A stretch of DNA of 64,000 nt from Leptotrichia sp. oral taxon 218. Lineage in GTDB: Bacteria > Fusobacteriota > Fusobacteriia > Fusobacteriales > Leptotrichiaceae. Of this stretch, positions 16,377-24,459 are shown piece after piece. The notes below the pieces were generated by a model. The model did not search any database. It was given only the letters and a program-made list of their open reading frames with translations, and was not told where the DNA came from. The DNA is taken from positions 682,001 through 746,000 of the forward strand of contig NZ_CP072377.1 of the NCBI RefSeq assembly GCF_018128225.1, given 5' to 3'. Position 1 is the first letter of the stretch. The number at the start of each line of letters is the position of its first letter. The position numbers and the translations under genes were made by a program.

Positions 16377-16500
16377 AAAATGACTTTATTACAAGCCGTA
16401 TGAGAATAAAAGGTTGCCTAGTGAGTTAAAATTGACTGTAGGGCTTGCTAGGTGGCTTAGAATTGATTTTAAGAAAAAGAATAAAATAGGAGATGATAAA

Positions 16501-16827
16501 ATGGATAAATTAGCAGCAAAAATATATTTAACAGGTAAAATTTTAGAATTGGGAAAGACTTTAATCTATAAAACAGAAATAGTTGCAAAAGGAAAAGTTG
16601 GAGCAGAAAAGTTTAAGCAGGTGTATGAAGGTTTTTGGGATAAGTTAGAAGATCTGTTGGAAAAAGAAAAATCAATTGATAGAAAATGGATTCCTGACTT
16701 CGCAGAAGAGATTGGTGAAGAAGTTCTAACAGAAGTTTTAAAGGAAGCTAGAAAGACATTTGATTTAAAAGTTATACTGCAACAAATTTTTGATGAGGAA
16801 AAAGCAGGAAATAAAAACATATTATAA
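16501..16827 (+). CDS. Hypothetical phage lysis-region protein
   Basis: A 108-residue, helical, charged protein with no membrane segment. The start at 16501 follows AGGAGATGAT. The same frame is open upstream as far as 16384 and reads as plausible protein (Y-K-P-Y-E-N-K-R-L-P-S-E-L-K), but with no ATG. The position between lysins and a membrane protein suggests a lysis or release role; no motif supports a specific function. Confidence 0.5.
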   Translation: MDKLAAKIYLTGKILELGKTLIYKTEIVAKGKVGAEKFKQVYEGFWDKLEDLLEKEKSIDRKWIPDFAEEIGEEVLTEVLKEARKTFDLKVILQQIFDEEKAGNKNIL

Positions 16828-16845
16828 CAGCATAGGAGAACAGGA

Positions 16846-17475
16846 ATGTATTTTAAAGAAATTAGTGATTTAGGTGCTTTAGTGGTTATATGTGGAATAT
16901 TTTTATATTTTGTGAAGAAAATTTTTGACTTGGTAATAAACGATATTAAAAACAGCTATGAAAAAATAATCAGTGAATTACAACATGCTGAAGCAGGGCG
17001 GGCAGTTCTTATAGCAGGGAATGAAAAACTTATTGAAGTTCTTAACAGGTTAGAAAGTAGATTAAGAACGGAAAAAATAACAGGAGAGGCACTTGGGATA
17101 ATGCTTAATACTAAAGGAAGTCAAATGTGTCTTTGTATAAAGAATGAAGCAATAGATGTAATTAATACAAACAGTATTGATAAAAATTGGGATTCTATAG
17201 AAAATGAAATGGATAATCTTTATGATGATAAAATATTAAAATTTCAGAAAGAATATCATAATTTAATGGAATTCGACACGTTTTCAGAAATTAATAAGCA
17301 GTTTATTGTAGAGCTTGAGAAGTCAAAAGATGGAATAATATCAATATTGTCAAACTTAAAAGAGGCACAGGAGCTTATGGATTATAGAATAGCGATAAGA
17401 AGAGTGAGTGCTGTTATGGATAAGACTAAAAAGAATATGCACAAGATAATAGCAGAAATAACAAATGAAGGATAG
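16846..17475 (+). CDS. One-TM phage membrane protein, possible holin
   Basis: A 209-residue protein with one N-terminal hydrophobic segment (residues about 9-31) followed by a charged helical domain. The N-terminus resembles BhlA/UviB-type small holins (one TM then charged coil), but the C-terminal ~170 residues are much longer than in that family. It is the last gene of the lysis cassette and no other membrane protein is nearby, so it is the best holin candidate. A strong terminator follows at once. Confidence 0.5.
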   Translation: MYFKEISDLGALVVICGIFLYFVKKIFDLVINDIKNSYEKIISELQHAEAGRAVLIAGNEKLIEVLNRLESRLRTEKITGEALGIMLNTKGSQMCLCIKNEAIDVINTNSIDKNWDSIENEMDNLYDDKILKFQKEYHNLMEFDTFSEINKQFIVELEKSKDGIISILSNLKEAQELMDYRIAIRRVSAVMDKTKKNMHKIIAEITNEG

Positions 17476-17497
17476 CCAGAAATGGCTATCTTTTTTT
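17471..17497 (+). terminator. Intrinsic terminator ending the phage late operon
   Basis: Perfect eight-base-pair stem GATAGCCA/TGGCTATC with loop GAAA and a seven-T tail, starting at the stop codon of the last late gene. Confidence 0.9.
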
Positions 17498-17601
17498 GAA
17501 TGAAAAAGTCACAATATTTTTTATAAGGTGGTAAAAAAATACGAAAATTTTAAATCTCTTACATCATTAAAATATCTTGTCTATATTTTATAAAAAAGTT
17601 A

Positions 17602-17630
17602 TTGGTAAAATATAAAACATGTTGTATAAT
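17602..17630 (+). promoter_or_regulatory. Strong promoter at the prophage right side
   Basis: TTGGTA (17602-17607), 17-base spacer, TATAAT (17625-17630). The spacer holds an imperfect palindrome centred on ACATGT. No coding region with a ribosome binding site follows within 100 bases; a hairpin with a T run does. The rest of 17498-17784 is AT-rich with no gene. Confidence 0.65.
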
Positions 17631-17636
17631 AGTCTT

Positions 17637-17696
17637 GTGAAAAAAGAAGAAATGAGAAAAATAAAACAAAAGAGGCTGAAATATGTCTCTTTTTAA
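17637..17696 (+). ncRNA. Candidate small RNA (promoter to terminator, about 60 nt)
   Basis: Starts about seven bases after the TATAAT at 17625. It contains an A/G-rich single-stranded stretch, then stem AAAGAGGC/GTCTCTTT (17669-17693, one G-T pair) with a T run. No open frame of size. It may be a short regulatory RNA or just the remains of a gene leader. Confidence 0.35.
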
Positions 17697-17755
17697 ATTT
17701 TAGTACCTTTTTAGTACTTTTATACTTTATAAATACTTTCAAAATTAATAAATAA

Positions 17756-18207
17756 AATGTTCAGATTAAATCCAACTATTATAGATGATGTACAGAAGTG
17801 GCTGGGCTACTAAGCAAGGACAGGAAAGAATACTGGCAATTGACCTGAAAAGGGAAGGATTTGATGAAATAGTGAAAAATGCTGTACTTTCATCTTTTAG
17901 GGAAGTTTCTGATTTATCTAAGGAAGAATGGAAAGAAAAATTGGAAAATTCAGAAGTAAGATGTCAATGGGATCCGGACAGGGATATTTACGGCAATCCA
18001 ATAGGAAGAAGAGCGATACAGTTAGGTATAAAGGGAGAAATTGTGAAAAAATATGTAAATGAGTGGATTGTAAATATAACGGATATAACAGAGGAAGTTA
18101 TTGAGATAAGAAATAGTATTCAAAGTGGAACTTTTTCAGAGTCTATGCTTCCTAAAGAGAAAAAGTATATTGGGGAACATTTTAAAAGTGTCCATAATTT
18201 TGTATAA
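17756..18207 (+). pseudogene. DUF4291 gene remnant, 5' decayed and 3' end replaced
   Basis: From 17785 the frame reads M-M-Y-R-S-G-W-A-T-K-Q-G-Q-E-R-I-L-A-I-D, the highly conserved middle of DUF4291 proteins, and continues through W-D-P-D-R-D and Y-V-N-E-W-I-V. Intact members are near 190 residues and have about 60 residues before this point (ending W-I-K-P-x-F-L-W). Here the upstream bases still encode I-K-S-N-Y in another frame, with stops, so the 5' part is present but broken by small deletions. The last ~10 codons, from 18180, come from an inserted inverted-repeat element. DUF4291 function is unknown. Confidence 0.7.
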
Positions 18208-18276
18208 ATGTATATACAAATTCAATAATATAAGGATTCTCCAGTTTATTTACACAAAAAAGTTTACATTTTCAAA
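18180..18276. repeat. Small inverted-repeat (MITE-like) element, copy A
   Basis: About 97 bases with imperfect terminal inverted repeats (one end TTTTAAAAGTGTCC, the other the complement of TTTGAAAATGTAAAC). It shares its middle (CAATAATATAAGG, AGTTTATTTA, CAAAAAAGTTTACA) with the copy at 36341-36443. No coding capacity. It supplies the stop codon of the DUF4291 remnant. Confidence 0.65.
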
Positions 18277-18324
18277 TATAGCAATGGAGCGAGATGATAT
18301 ATATATTTTTTTTTAATAAATATT

Positions 18325-18353
18325 CAAAATAGGGAGCATAAATTCCACTCCCT
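18325..18353 (-). terminator. Terminator of the FadL-like gene
   Basis: On the - strand: stem GGGAG/CTCCC with an 11-base loop, flanked by further AT pairing and followed by TATTTT, 40 bases after the stop codon. Confidence 0.6.
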
Positions 18354-18391
18354 TAAAACAATATTTCCCTATTTTTATAAAATTTCAAATT

Positions 18392-19678
18392 TTAAAATTT
18401 ATAAGTATAACCTAAAGAAAATACTCCAACTTCTTTATCATATTTAACTTTCGATTTATCCAATTTTATTCCATGAGTTATTTCTGGCTCTCCATTTTCT
18501 GAATTATATTTAACATATCCAACACCGAATTTCCATTCATGATTTTCTGTCGGCTTAAATGTCAATCCTGTCGTATAAATTTGTGCATTTATAGCATATT
18601 CAGTATCGTTGTACGATTGTTTTGGAGCACCTGTGTGAGCATAATTATAACCTGCGTGCCAAGTCCATTTTGGCGAAAATCTGTAGTCAACTCCAAAGTT
18701 CACTTCATGTCCGTCTCTATAGTCTATTCCATCCATATTTGCTGCTTTATTGAAGTAATGAATATATCCTCCTGAAACAGTCCAGTCATTAATATCTTTA
18801 GAAACTCCTAACGACAATACTCCTGGTAAATCTCTTCTTGAATTTACACCATTTGCATATTTAGGATAAAAATCTGATAATCCAATTTTTCTCCCAGCTA
18901 AAGTCATATCTGTACTTTCTGTAGCTTTTGTCTTGAATTTCAATTTTACAGGCGTTTCATATTTTACAGCAAAATTCAATGTCTCAGTCGCTTTATAATC
19001 TAAACCTAATACCGCTCCAACACCGTCTGCTCTTCTTCTAGAATCTAAATACAATTCATTTCCTTTCAAACCAACTCTTGCACCAACAAATGGATTATAT
19101 CCGAAAGAAGCGTATCCATTTAATTTTCTCATGGCGTGAACATATTTTAGTCCTCCACCGATTGATAATTTATCAGTCAATTGATGCGCTCCTCCAAGCA
19201 TTAATTGATAATATCTATTTTGTCCACTAAATTGGTTTCTAGTAACTTTTGCTCCTAATAATCCGCGAGTCATATTGTCAAATGTTTCTGCTGCCAAATT
19301 TATTCCAGCCACTCCTTCATCATATTTCAAAGTAGCTCCTCCCGCAACAACACTTGCATTAGCAAAAATAGAATTACTTCCCTTCTTTTGAACATAGTTA
19401 AACGACGGTGCTCCAGCATATCTATTTGAAGCCATCTTTTTCCCATTCAATGTCATTGATTCTTGAATCATAGAATTTTGCATATTTACATTAAAATATT
19501 TTCCATCTTCCAAAAATGCCGTTCCCGCTGGATTGTAAAATACTCCTTCTACAGTTATTTTTCCAGTTTGCGATGGATTTTGAAAATATGAAGCCGAATT
19601 ATTTGATAAATAGTCCATACTTACTGCATTCAATGCCAAAGCACTTAAAAAAGCTGCTAATATTATTTTTAATCTCAT
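18392..19678 (-). CDS. Outer membrane protein, OmpP1/FadL/TodX family
   Basis: A 428-residue protein with a Sec signal peptide (about residues 1-20) and a beta-barrel. Family marks: an N-terminal N-P-A-G-T-A segment near residue 45 (cf. N-P-A-G in the FadL hatch), repeated aromatic strands, and the terminal strand S-L-G-Y-T-Y-K-F ending in Phe. FadL relatives let long-chain fatty acids or other hydrophobic compounds cross the outer membrane. The start at 19678 is used because AAGGAG lies six bases before it; a longer frame from 19708 would put this site inside the gene. Transcribed alone, from a promoter with a palindromic operator. Confidence 0.85.
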   Translation of the reverse strand: MRLKIILAAFLSALALNAVSMDYLSNNSASYFQNPSQTGKITVEGVFYNPAGTAFLEDGKYFNVNMQNSMIQESMTLNGKKMASNRYAGAPSFNYVQKKGSNSIFANASVVAGGATLKYDEGVAGINLAAETFDNMTRGLLGAKVTRNQFSGQNRYYQLMLGGAHQLTDKLSIGGGLKYVHAMRKLNGYASFGYNPFVGARVGLKGNELYLDSRRRADGVGAVLGLDYKATETLNFAVKYETPVKLKFKTKATESTDMTLAGRKIGLSDFYPKYANGVNSRRDLPGVLSLGVSKDINDWTVSGGYIHYFNKAANMDGIDYRDGHEVNFGVDYRFSPKWTWHAGYNYAHTGAPKQSYNDTEYAINAQIYTTGLTFKPTENHEWKFGVGYVKYNSENGEPEITHGIKLDKSKVKYDKEVGVFSLGYTYKF

Positions 19679-19828
19679 TTTTCTCCTTAATTTCCTATAA
19701 TTTTTCATTTTTAATATAAGTTTTTATTTTTAATATTTTTACAATTATTTATTCTAAAATCATCAAATTTATTACAAAATAATAAATAAAATCAATTTTA
19801 AAATTGTAACTTATACTATCGTTTGTTT

Positions 19829-19857
19829 AATATAACACATGTTATACTAATTGTCAA
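19829..19857 (-). promoter_or_regulatory. Promoter with palindromic operator for the FadL-like gene
   Basis: On the - strand: TTGACA (19857-19852), 17-base spacer, TATATT (19834-19829). A perfect palindrome TATAACA-TG-TGTTATA (19846-19831) covers the end of the spacer and the -10 box, an ideal repressor site. The same sequence with one change occurs at 26902-26917 ahead of the MlaA operon. Confidence 0.8.
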
Positions 19858-19885
19858 CCAAAAATTATTTGATAATCAAAGAATT

Positions 19886-20590
19886 TTATTGAACATACAC
19901 TCCAAAATCTTTATTATCAACTAAAATCTCAATATTCGGAACATTTTTATATTTTTGATAAATTTCCGTCAAAAACCAAGCTACAAGCTCTTCATCTCTT
20001 TCAATTTCTGTACCATTATTTACAAATACACTTACAACTAGCTCCTTGAAATTTTCCATTCCCTGCTCAATATCGCTTAAAATCTGTTCTTTCGTCTGTC
20101 CTTTTGTACAAATCATTAATAAGCACATTTGATATTCGCTTTTTAATTTTTCCAAAACTCTTTCATTTAAAATAAAATTTTTCTTCAAAACCTTAGCTCT
20201 ATAATTATTGTCAAAAGTTTCCAATCCGAATGCAAATCTTACTTCTTGTTCAGAAAAATATTCTCTAATTTCATTCAATCTATTTAAGTACCCAAAATAC
20301 GCTTCAAAATAAAGTATTTTTATGTTTTTCTCTTTACAAACTTCTCTTATCTTCTCTAATGTCGCACCATTTAGCTCAAACACCGACCCAGAGTTTATAA
20401 CTTCAAGAACTCCATATTCACCAGTAACTCTGCTCAAAGCCTCAAAATTTACTTTTTTCATCTCTTCTTCGTCATTCGTATTATCCAAAATGTAATTACA
20501 AAAAGCGCACTTCCCATAAGCACAGCTAAACCCTTTTAATAATACGATTTCACGAGGATTTTTCTCTTTTATTACACTATATCTTTCCAT
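19886..20590 (-). CDS. Radical SAM protein, candidate queuine lyase (QueL-like)
   Basis: A 234-residue protein with a cluster-binding motif near residues 23-31 (F-S-C-A-Y-G-K-C-A-F-C-N-Y). The spacing is CX4CX2C, not the usual CX3CX2C; the aromatic residue before the last Cys is normal. The rest fits a short TIM-barrel radical SAM domain (G-L-E-T-F-D near 120-126). It lies behind a queuosine-precursor transporter gene in one operon under a preQ1-type riboswitch. Some bacteria salvage queuine with a radical SAM lyase (QueL) that yields preQ1; this gene is a good candidate by context. Function is otherwise unproven. Confidence 0.6.
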   Translation of the reverse strand: MERYSVIKEKNPREIVLLKGFSCAYGKCAFCNYILDNTNDEEEMKKVNFEALSRVTGEYGVLEVINSGSVFELNGATLEKIREVCKEKNIKILYFEAYFGYLNRLNEIREYFSEQEVRFAFGLETFDNNYRAKVLKKNFILNERVLEKLKSEYQMCLLMICTKGQTKEQILSDIEQGMENFKELVVSVFVNNGTEIERDEELVAWFLTEIYQKYKNVPNIEILVDNKDFGVYVQ

Positions 20591-20663
20591 GTTATAATTT
20601 ATACCTTTTTTATTTTTTCATCTTATTTATTTAATTTTAAAATAATTTACAACAAATCTAATA

Positions 20664-21386
20664 TTAATCACTTATTTTACCTTGTTTTTTCCATAAAGTC
20701 GCAATATACACAAAAGGTGTGTCAAGCAGTGAAATTACGATTTTTAATAAATATGTTGAAAATATGATTCCGATTACTGTTTTAAATGGATAAACTCCTG
20801 TAAATGCCAAAAATGAAAATACAATATTATCTAAAATTTGACTTATCATTGTACTCGCATTGTTTCTAATCCAAATATCTCTATAAGATGGTCTAAATTT
20901 TCTAATAAATTGATAAGACCAAATATCAAATGACTGAGAAACCGCAAATCCACACACACTTGAAATTGCAAGTCTTGGCATGAATCCAAATACTGCTGAT
21001 AAAGCACCTTGCATTGTATCATCAGGCGAAACTTTTACTTTTAGCACAATTTGCATTATAAATGTCGTAAATAACATCGCAGCAAAACCTAGCGAAACTA
21101 CTTTTCTTGAATAATGCTTCCCTTCATTTTCTGTCAAAATATCAGATGCCAAATAAATTCCTCCATAAGCAATATTTCCCATTGTAATTCCATCAAAACC
21201 AAACAAAGTCATCATTTTCCCAACTTGAATGTTAGCTAGAACGATTGACAACGGTACAACCGATAGCAGTCCTCCTTTTCCCCAAAATCTGTAAGCCAGT
21301 GCAACTGCTGAAAAATTTAATATTAAATATCCTAGCCACAATAATTCATTTACCCCAAATTGCAGGTGATTTAAAAAATTAAGCAT
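20664..21386 (-). CDS. yhhQ: Queuosine precursor transporter (YhhQ/QPTR family)
   Basis: A 240-residue integral membrane protein with six to seven hydrophobic segments. The pattern N-I-A-Y-G-G-I-Y-L-A-S-D-I-L-T-E (residues 71-86) and S-V-C-G-F-A-V-S-Q-S-F-D-I-W near 145-155 are hallmarks of the VUT/PF02592 family that imports preQ0, preQ1 or queuine. The ATG at 21386 follows AAGGAGGAAATGA. Its leader holds a preQ1-I-like aptamer and a terminator, so uptake should fall when precursor is plentiful. It is followed by the radical SAM gene after 73 bases. Confidence 0.85.
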   Translation of the reverse strand: MLNFLNHLQFGVNELLWLGYLILNFSAVALAYRFWGKGGLLSVVPLSIVLANIQVGKMMTLFGFDGITMGNIAYGGIYLASDILTENEGKHYSRKVVSLGFAAMLFTTFIMQIVLKVKVSPDDTMQGALSAVFGFMPRLAISSVCGFAVSQSFDIWSYQFIRKFRPSYRDIWIRNNASTMISQILDNIVFSFLAFTGVYPFKTVIGIIFSTYLLKIVISLLDTPFVYIATLWKKQGKISD

Positions 21387-21412
21387 TCATTTCCTCCTTA
21401 AAAATTTTTACA

Positions 21413-21449
21413 AATAAAAAAACACATATCCTTTTGAAAATATGTGTTT
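21413..21449 (-). terminator. Attenuator terminator in the yhhQ leader
   Basis: On the - strand: ten-pair stem AAACACATAT/ATATGTGTTT, a ten-base loop holding CAAAAGG, then a T run. It lies between the aptamer and the yhhQ start. CAAAAGG in its loop is fully complementary to CCTTTTG at the aptamer's 3' tail, giving a mutually exclusive antiterminator. Confidence 0.8.
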
Positions 21450-21455
21450 ACAAAA

Positions 21456-21489
21456 GGTTTTTTTTAACGATGGATTTTCCCAAACATCG
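21456..21489 (-). promoter_or_regulatory. preQ1-I-like riboswitch aptamer
   Basis: On the - strand: P1 stem CGATG (21489-21485) with CATCG (21472-21468), a 12-base loop ending in C just before the P1 3' strand (position of the ligand-pairing C in preQ1-I), then an A-rich tail TTAAAAAAAACC. The GGG in the loop can pair with the CC of the tail to make the H-type pseudoknot. Small size, layout, and the downstream queuosine transporter all fit preQ1-I. Binding should lock up the tail and favour the terminator. Confidence 0.7.
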
Positions 21490-21495
21490 AAATAT

Positions 21496-21524
21496 ATTTT
21501 ATCAAAATATTTAAAAAAAATCAA
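21496..21524 (-). promoter_or_regulatory. Promoter of the preQ1 leader / yhhQ operon
   Basis: On the - strand: TTGATT (21524-21519), 17-base spacer, TAAAAT (21501-21496). Transcription would start near 21489, exactly at the 5' side of the aptamer stem. Confidence 0.75.
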
Positions 21525-21554
21525 GAACTTAAAATATTTTAAAGTAAAATTAAT

Positions 21555-22160
21555 TTATTTTTTTAAAAATTTATGTTTATTATCTTTCAAAATTTTAAGA
21601 TTTTTTTTAGCGTGTTCATCTCCCAGAGCTGCTGCCTTCGAGAACCATTCTTTAGATTCATGATAATTTCCTTCATTTGCATAAATCATTCCCAAGTGAT
21701 TCATTGCGTTTTTATCGCCATTCCAAGCCATTTTAGAATATAAATTTTTTTCTTTTTCAATCTGTTTTGTTTCGTTGTAAAAAATTAAAAGATTTTTTTT
21801 GGCATTCTCACAATTTTTTTCTACAGCTTTTAAGTAAAACTTTTCAGCTTCTTTTATTTCTCCAAAATCTTGAAGAAGAATGGCAAGATTAGTTAAAGCG
21901 TTGAAATCATCATGTTTTATCGCAAGTAAATAATATTTTTTAGCATTTTTATAATCTTTTTCTCCAGCGTAAAGATAACCTAAATTATTGGAATATGAAA
22001 AGTCATTTTTTTCAATTGCTCGTAAATACCATTTTTTAGCATTTTCGTTGTCTTTACTGTTTTGAAAAATTAGTCCAATTTCATTCATGGCACTTGTATC
22101 ACCAGCATTTATTTTTTCCATATATTTCTGAAATAATTTATCATTTTCATTAATTTTCAT
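21555..22160 (-). CDS. TPR/Sel1-like repeat protein
   Basis: A 201-residue cytoplasmic protein made of five to six helical repeats of about 34-36 residues with the Sel1/TPR pattern (A-x-x-x-L-G-x-x-Y ... A-x-x-W-Y/F-x-K-A). No signal peptide and no other domain. Such proteins scaffold protein contacts; the partner is unknown. The ATG is preceded by three tandem GGAAA units in place of a single ribosome binding site. It lies between the yhhQ promoter and the rph terminator, so it seems a separate unit. Confidence 0.8.
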   Translation of the reverse strand: MKINENDKLFQKYMEKINAGDTSAMNEIGLIFQNSKDNENAKKWYLRAIEKNDFSYSNNLGYLYAGEKDYKNAKKYYLLAIKHDDFNALTNLAILLQDFGEIKEAEKFYLKAVEKNCENAKKNLLIFYNETKQIEKEKNLYSKMAWNGDKNAMNHLGMIYANEGNYHESKEWFSKAAALGDEHAKKNLKILKDNKHKFLKK

Positions 22161-22360
22161 TTTTTTTCCTTTCCTTTCCTTTCTTTTCTTTTCTTTTGTT
22201 ATTTTATTTTTATTTATTTATTTATTTTTATTTTATTTTCTTTAATTTTTATCTTTTTTTCTTTATTTTATTTTATTTTATTTTATTCTTTAATTTTTAT
22301 ATTTTAATTTTATATAATTTTATATAATTTCGTATAAATTTATGAAAGTATAAAATTTAA
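22161..22360. repeat. Low-complexity tract 5' of the TPR gene
   Basis: The first 40 bases, read on the - strand, are tandem GGAAA and GAAAA units ending at the TPR start codon. The rest is long runs of TTTA and TTTTA repeats with no gene on either strand. Slippage in the GGAAA units would change the number and spacing of ribosome binding sites. Confidence 0.6.
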
Positions 22361-22380
22361 CCCACTTAAAAAAGTGGGTA
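22361..22380 (-). terminator. Terminator downstream of rph
   Basis: Eight-pair stem ACCCACTT/AAGTGGGT with a short loop, lying just after the rph stop. The T run on the - strand is interrupted (TTAAATTTT), so strength is uncertain. Confidence 0.5.
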
Positions 22381-22387
22381 AAAATTT

Positions 22388-23101
22388 TTATAAAGCAAAT
22401 AATTTGTCAAAAGCCTTTTTAGATAATTCAATGAATTTTAGAAGTTCATTTTGAGTAAAAGTAGCTTCTTCACCAGTTCCTTGAATTTCTACAAATTCAC
22501 CTTTATCGGTCATGACAATGTTCATATCGACATCCGCAGCTGAATCTTCATCGTAATCCAAGTCTAAAACTAACTCATTTCGAACTTTTCCTACGCTTAT
22601 TGCGGCAACTTTTGATTTTATCGGAATTTCTTTCAATTTATTTTCATCAATTAATTTTTCAATTGCAAGTTCTACAGCAAGATAAGCTCCTGTGATTGAA
22701 GCAGTTCTTGTACCGCCGTCCGCTTGAATTACATCGCAGTCGACCATAATCGTTCTCTCTCCCAATTTTTCAAGATCAATTGCAGCTCTAAGTGATCTTC
22801 CGATAAGCCTTTGGATTTCCATTGTTCTACCTGAAATTTTTCCTTTTATAGACTCCCTTTGAACACGAGTGTTTGTCGCACGAGGAAGCATACTGTATTC
22901 AGCTGCAATCCAGCCAGAGTGAATTCCTTTGGAAGAATTGTCCATTTTTAGCCATCTTGGTATTTTTTCTTCAATTGTTGCATTGCAGATGACTTTTGTA
23001 TTTCCAAATTCAATTAAAACCGAACCTTCAGGGTGCATAATGTAGTTTTTTGTAACTTTAACTTCACGCATTTCATCGTTTTTTCTGTTATTATTTCTCA
23101 A
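22388..23101 (-). CDS. rph: Ribonuclease PH
   Basis: A 237-residue phosphorolytic 3'-5' exoribonuclease that trims tRNA 3' ends. The family pattern is clear throughout: [14 protein letters not shown] near 26-39, E-Y-S-M-L-P-R-A-T near 68-76, the phosphate-binding [11 protein letters not shown] near 129-139, and the metal/catalytic acidic D-L-D-Y-x-E-D near 178-184. Normal length. It follows glyA by 27 bases on the same strand, so it is cotranscribed with it. Confidence 0.95.
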   Translation of the reverse strand: MRNNNRKNDEMREVKVTKNYIMHPEGSVLIEFGNTKVICNATIEEKIPRWLKMDNSSKGIHSGWIAAEYSMLPRATNTRVQRESIKGKISGRTMEIQRLIGRSLRAAIDLEKLGERTIMVDCDVIQADGGTRTASITGAYLAVELAIEKLIDENKLKEIPIKSKVAAISVGKVRNELVLDLDYDEDSAADVDMNIVMTDKGEFVEIQGTGEEATFTQNELLKFIELSKKAFDKLFAL

Positions 23102-23128
23102 CTTGATTTTTTTCTCCTTTTAGATTTT

Positions 23129-24373
23129 TTATTTATTTTTGTAAAGTGGAAATTTTTTAGTCAATTCCAAAACTTGTTTTTTAACTTCTTCTATAACTTT
23201 ATCATCATCAATGTTATTTAGAACTTCTAAAATGAATTTTGCAACAAGTTTAGTTTCTTCTTCTTTAAATCCACGAGCGGTAATCGCTGGAGTTCCAAGT
23301 CTTACTCCACTTGTAATAAAAGGTTTTTCAGGGTCATTTGGAATAGCGTTTTTGTTACAAGTTATTCCAGCTTTTTCCAATTTTCCTTCTGCCAATTTTC
23401 CAGTAACTTTCATCGGTCTTAAATCAACTAGCATCAAGTGATTGTCAGTTCCGCCACTTACAATTCTAAGTCCACCTTTTGTAAGCTCTTCAGCTAATAC
23501 CTTAGCATTTTTAGCTACTTGAATTTGATATTCTTTGAATTCAGGAGTTAGCGCTTCTTTAAAAGCTACAGCTTTTGCTGCAATAATGTGTGCAAGAGGT
23601 CCACCTTGAATTCCAGGGAAAATTGTCTTATCAACTTTTTTTGCGATTTCTTCATCATTTGTCAAAATGATTCCACCACGAGGTCCTTTTAAAGTCTTGT
23701 GAGTTGTAGAAGTTACAACATCAGCATATTCCATTGGATTTGGATGAACTCCAGCTGCAACTAATCCTGCAATATGAGCCATGTCGACCATAAGATAAGC
23801 GCCAACTTCATCAGCAATTTCTCTAAATTTTTTAAAATCAATAATTCTTGAATAAGCACTTGCACCTGCCACAATTATTCTAGGTCTTTCTTTTAGTGCA
23901 ATTTCACGCACTTTGTCATAATCAATTAATTCAGTTTCAGGATCTAGACCATATTCAAGTCCAATGTAATTTTTTCCAGAAAAGTTAATTTTATATCCGT
24001 GAGTCAAATGTCCACCTGAACTAAGCCCCATTCCTAAAATTTTATCTCCGGCATTTAAAAGTCCAACATAAACTCCCATATTAGCTTGAGATCCTGAATG
24101 TGGCTGAACATTTGCAAATTTTGCACCAAAGATTTTTTTCAATCTTTCAATTGCCAAAGTTTCAACGGTATCAACATTCACACAACCTCCATAATATCTT
24201 TTTCCAGGATAACCTTCCGCATATTTATTAGTAAAAACTGATCCAGCAGCTTCCATCACAGCTTTTGAGACAAAATTTTCTGAGGCAATTAGTTCAATTC
24301 CTTCTTCTTGTCTTTTTTCTTCCGCTTGTATAGCGTTATAAACTTCAATATCGCAATCTTTTATATAACTCAT
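23129..24373 (-). CDS. glyA: Serine hydroxymethyltransferase
   Basis: A 414-residue PLP enzyme converting serine plus tetrahydrofolate to glycine and methylene-tetrahydrofolate, the main source of one-carbon units. Motifs: I-A-S-E-N-F near 29-34, the Y-P-G-x-R-Y-Y-G-G substrate loop near 57, H-x-D-x-A-H-I-A-G-L type PLP segment (V-D-M-A-H-I-A-G-L near 197) and the lysine loop [14 protein letters not shown] near 222-235. Full length. Ribosome binding site GAGGAG. Gap 24374-24459 is AT repeats only. Confidence 0.97.
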   Translation of the reverse strand: MSYIKDCDIEVYNAIQAEEKRQEEGIELIASENFVSKAVMEAAGSVFTNKYAEGYPGKRYYGGCVNVDTVETLAIERLKKIFGAKFANVQPHSGSQANMGVYVGLLNAGDKILGMGLSSGGHLTHGYKINFSGKNYIGLEYGLDPETELIDYDKVREIALKERPRIIVAGASAYSRIIDFKKFREIADEVGAYLMVDMAHIAGLVAAGVHPNPMEYADVVTSTTHKTLKGPRGGIILTNDEEIAKKVDKTIFPGIQGGPLAHIIAAKAVAFKEALTPEFKEYQIQVAKNAKVLAEELTKGGLRIVSGGTDNHLMLVDLRPMKVTGKLAEGKLEKAGITCNKNAIPNDPEKPFITSGVRLGTPAITARGFKEEETKLVAKFILEVLNNIDDDKVIEEVKKQVLELTKKFPLYKNK

Positions 24374-24459
24374 TTTTTTCTCCTCTTTATTTATTTTATT
24401 TTATTTATTTATTTAATTTTTAATTTATTATGTTTTTTAAATTAAATTTATTTATTTAT

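Noticed and set aside
1-17500. Tail-like bacteriocin (tailocin) instead of a phage
   Set aside because: Minor head, scaffold, major capsid and connector genes are present and look intact, so a full phage is more likely.
17471-17800. Prophage attachment site
   Set aside because: No tRNA gene or repeat could be tied to this boundary because the left end of the prophage is outside the window.
22200-22360. TTTA/TTTTA repeats as a CRISPR-like or tandem array
   Set aside because: Units are short, irregular simple sequence without spacers; no cas genes are in the window.
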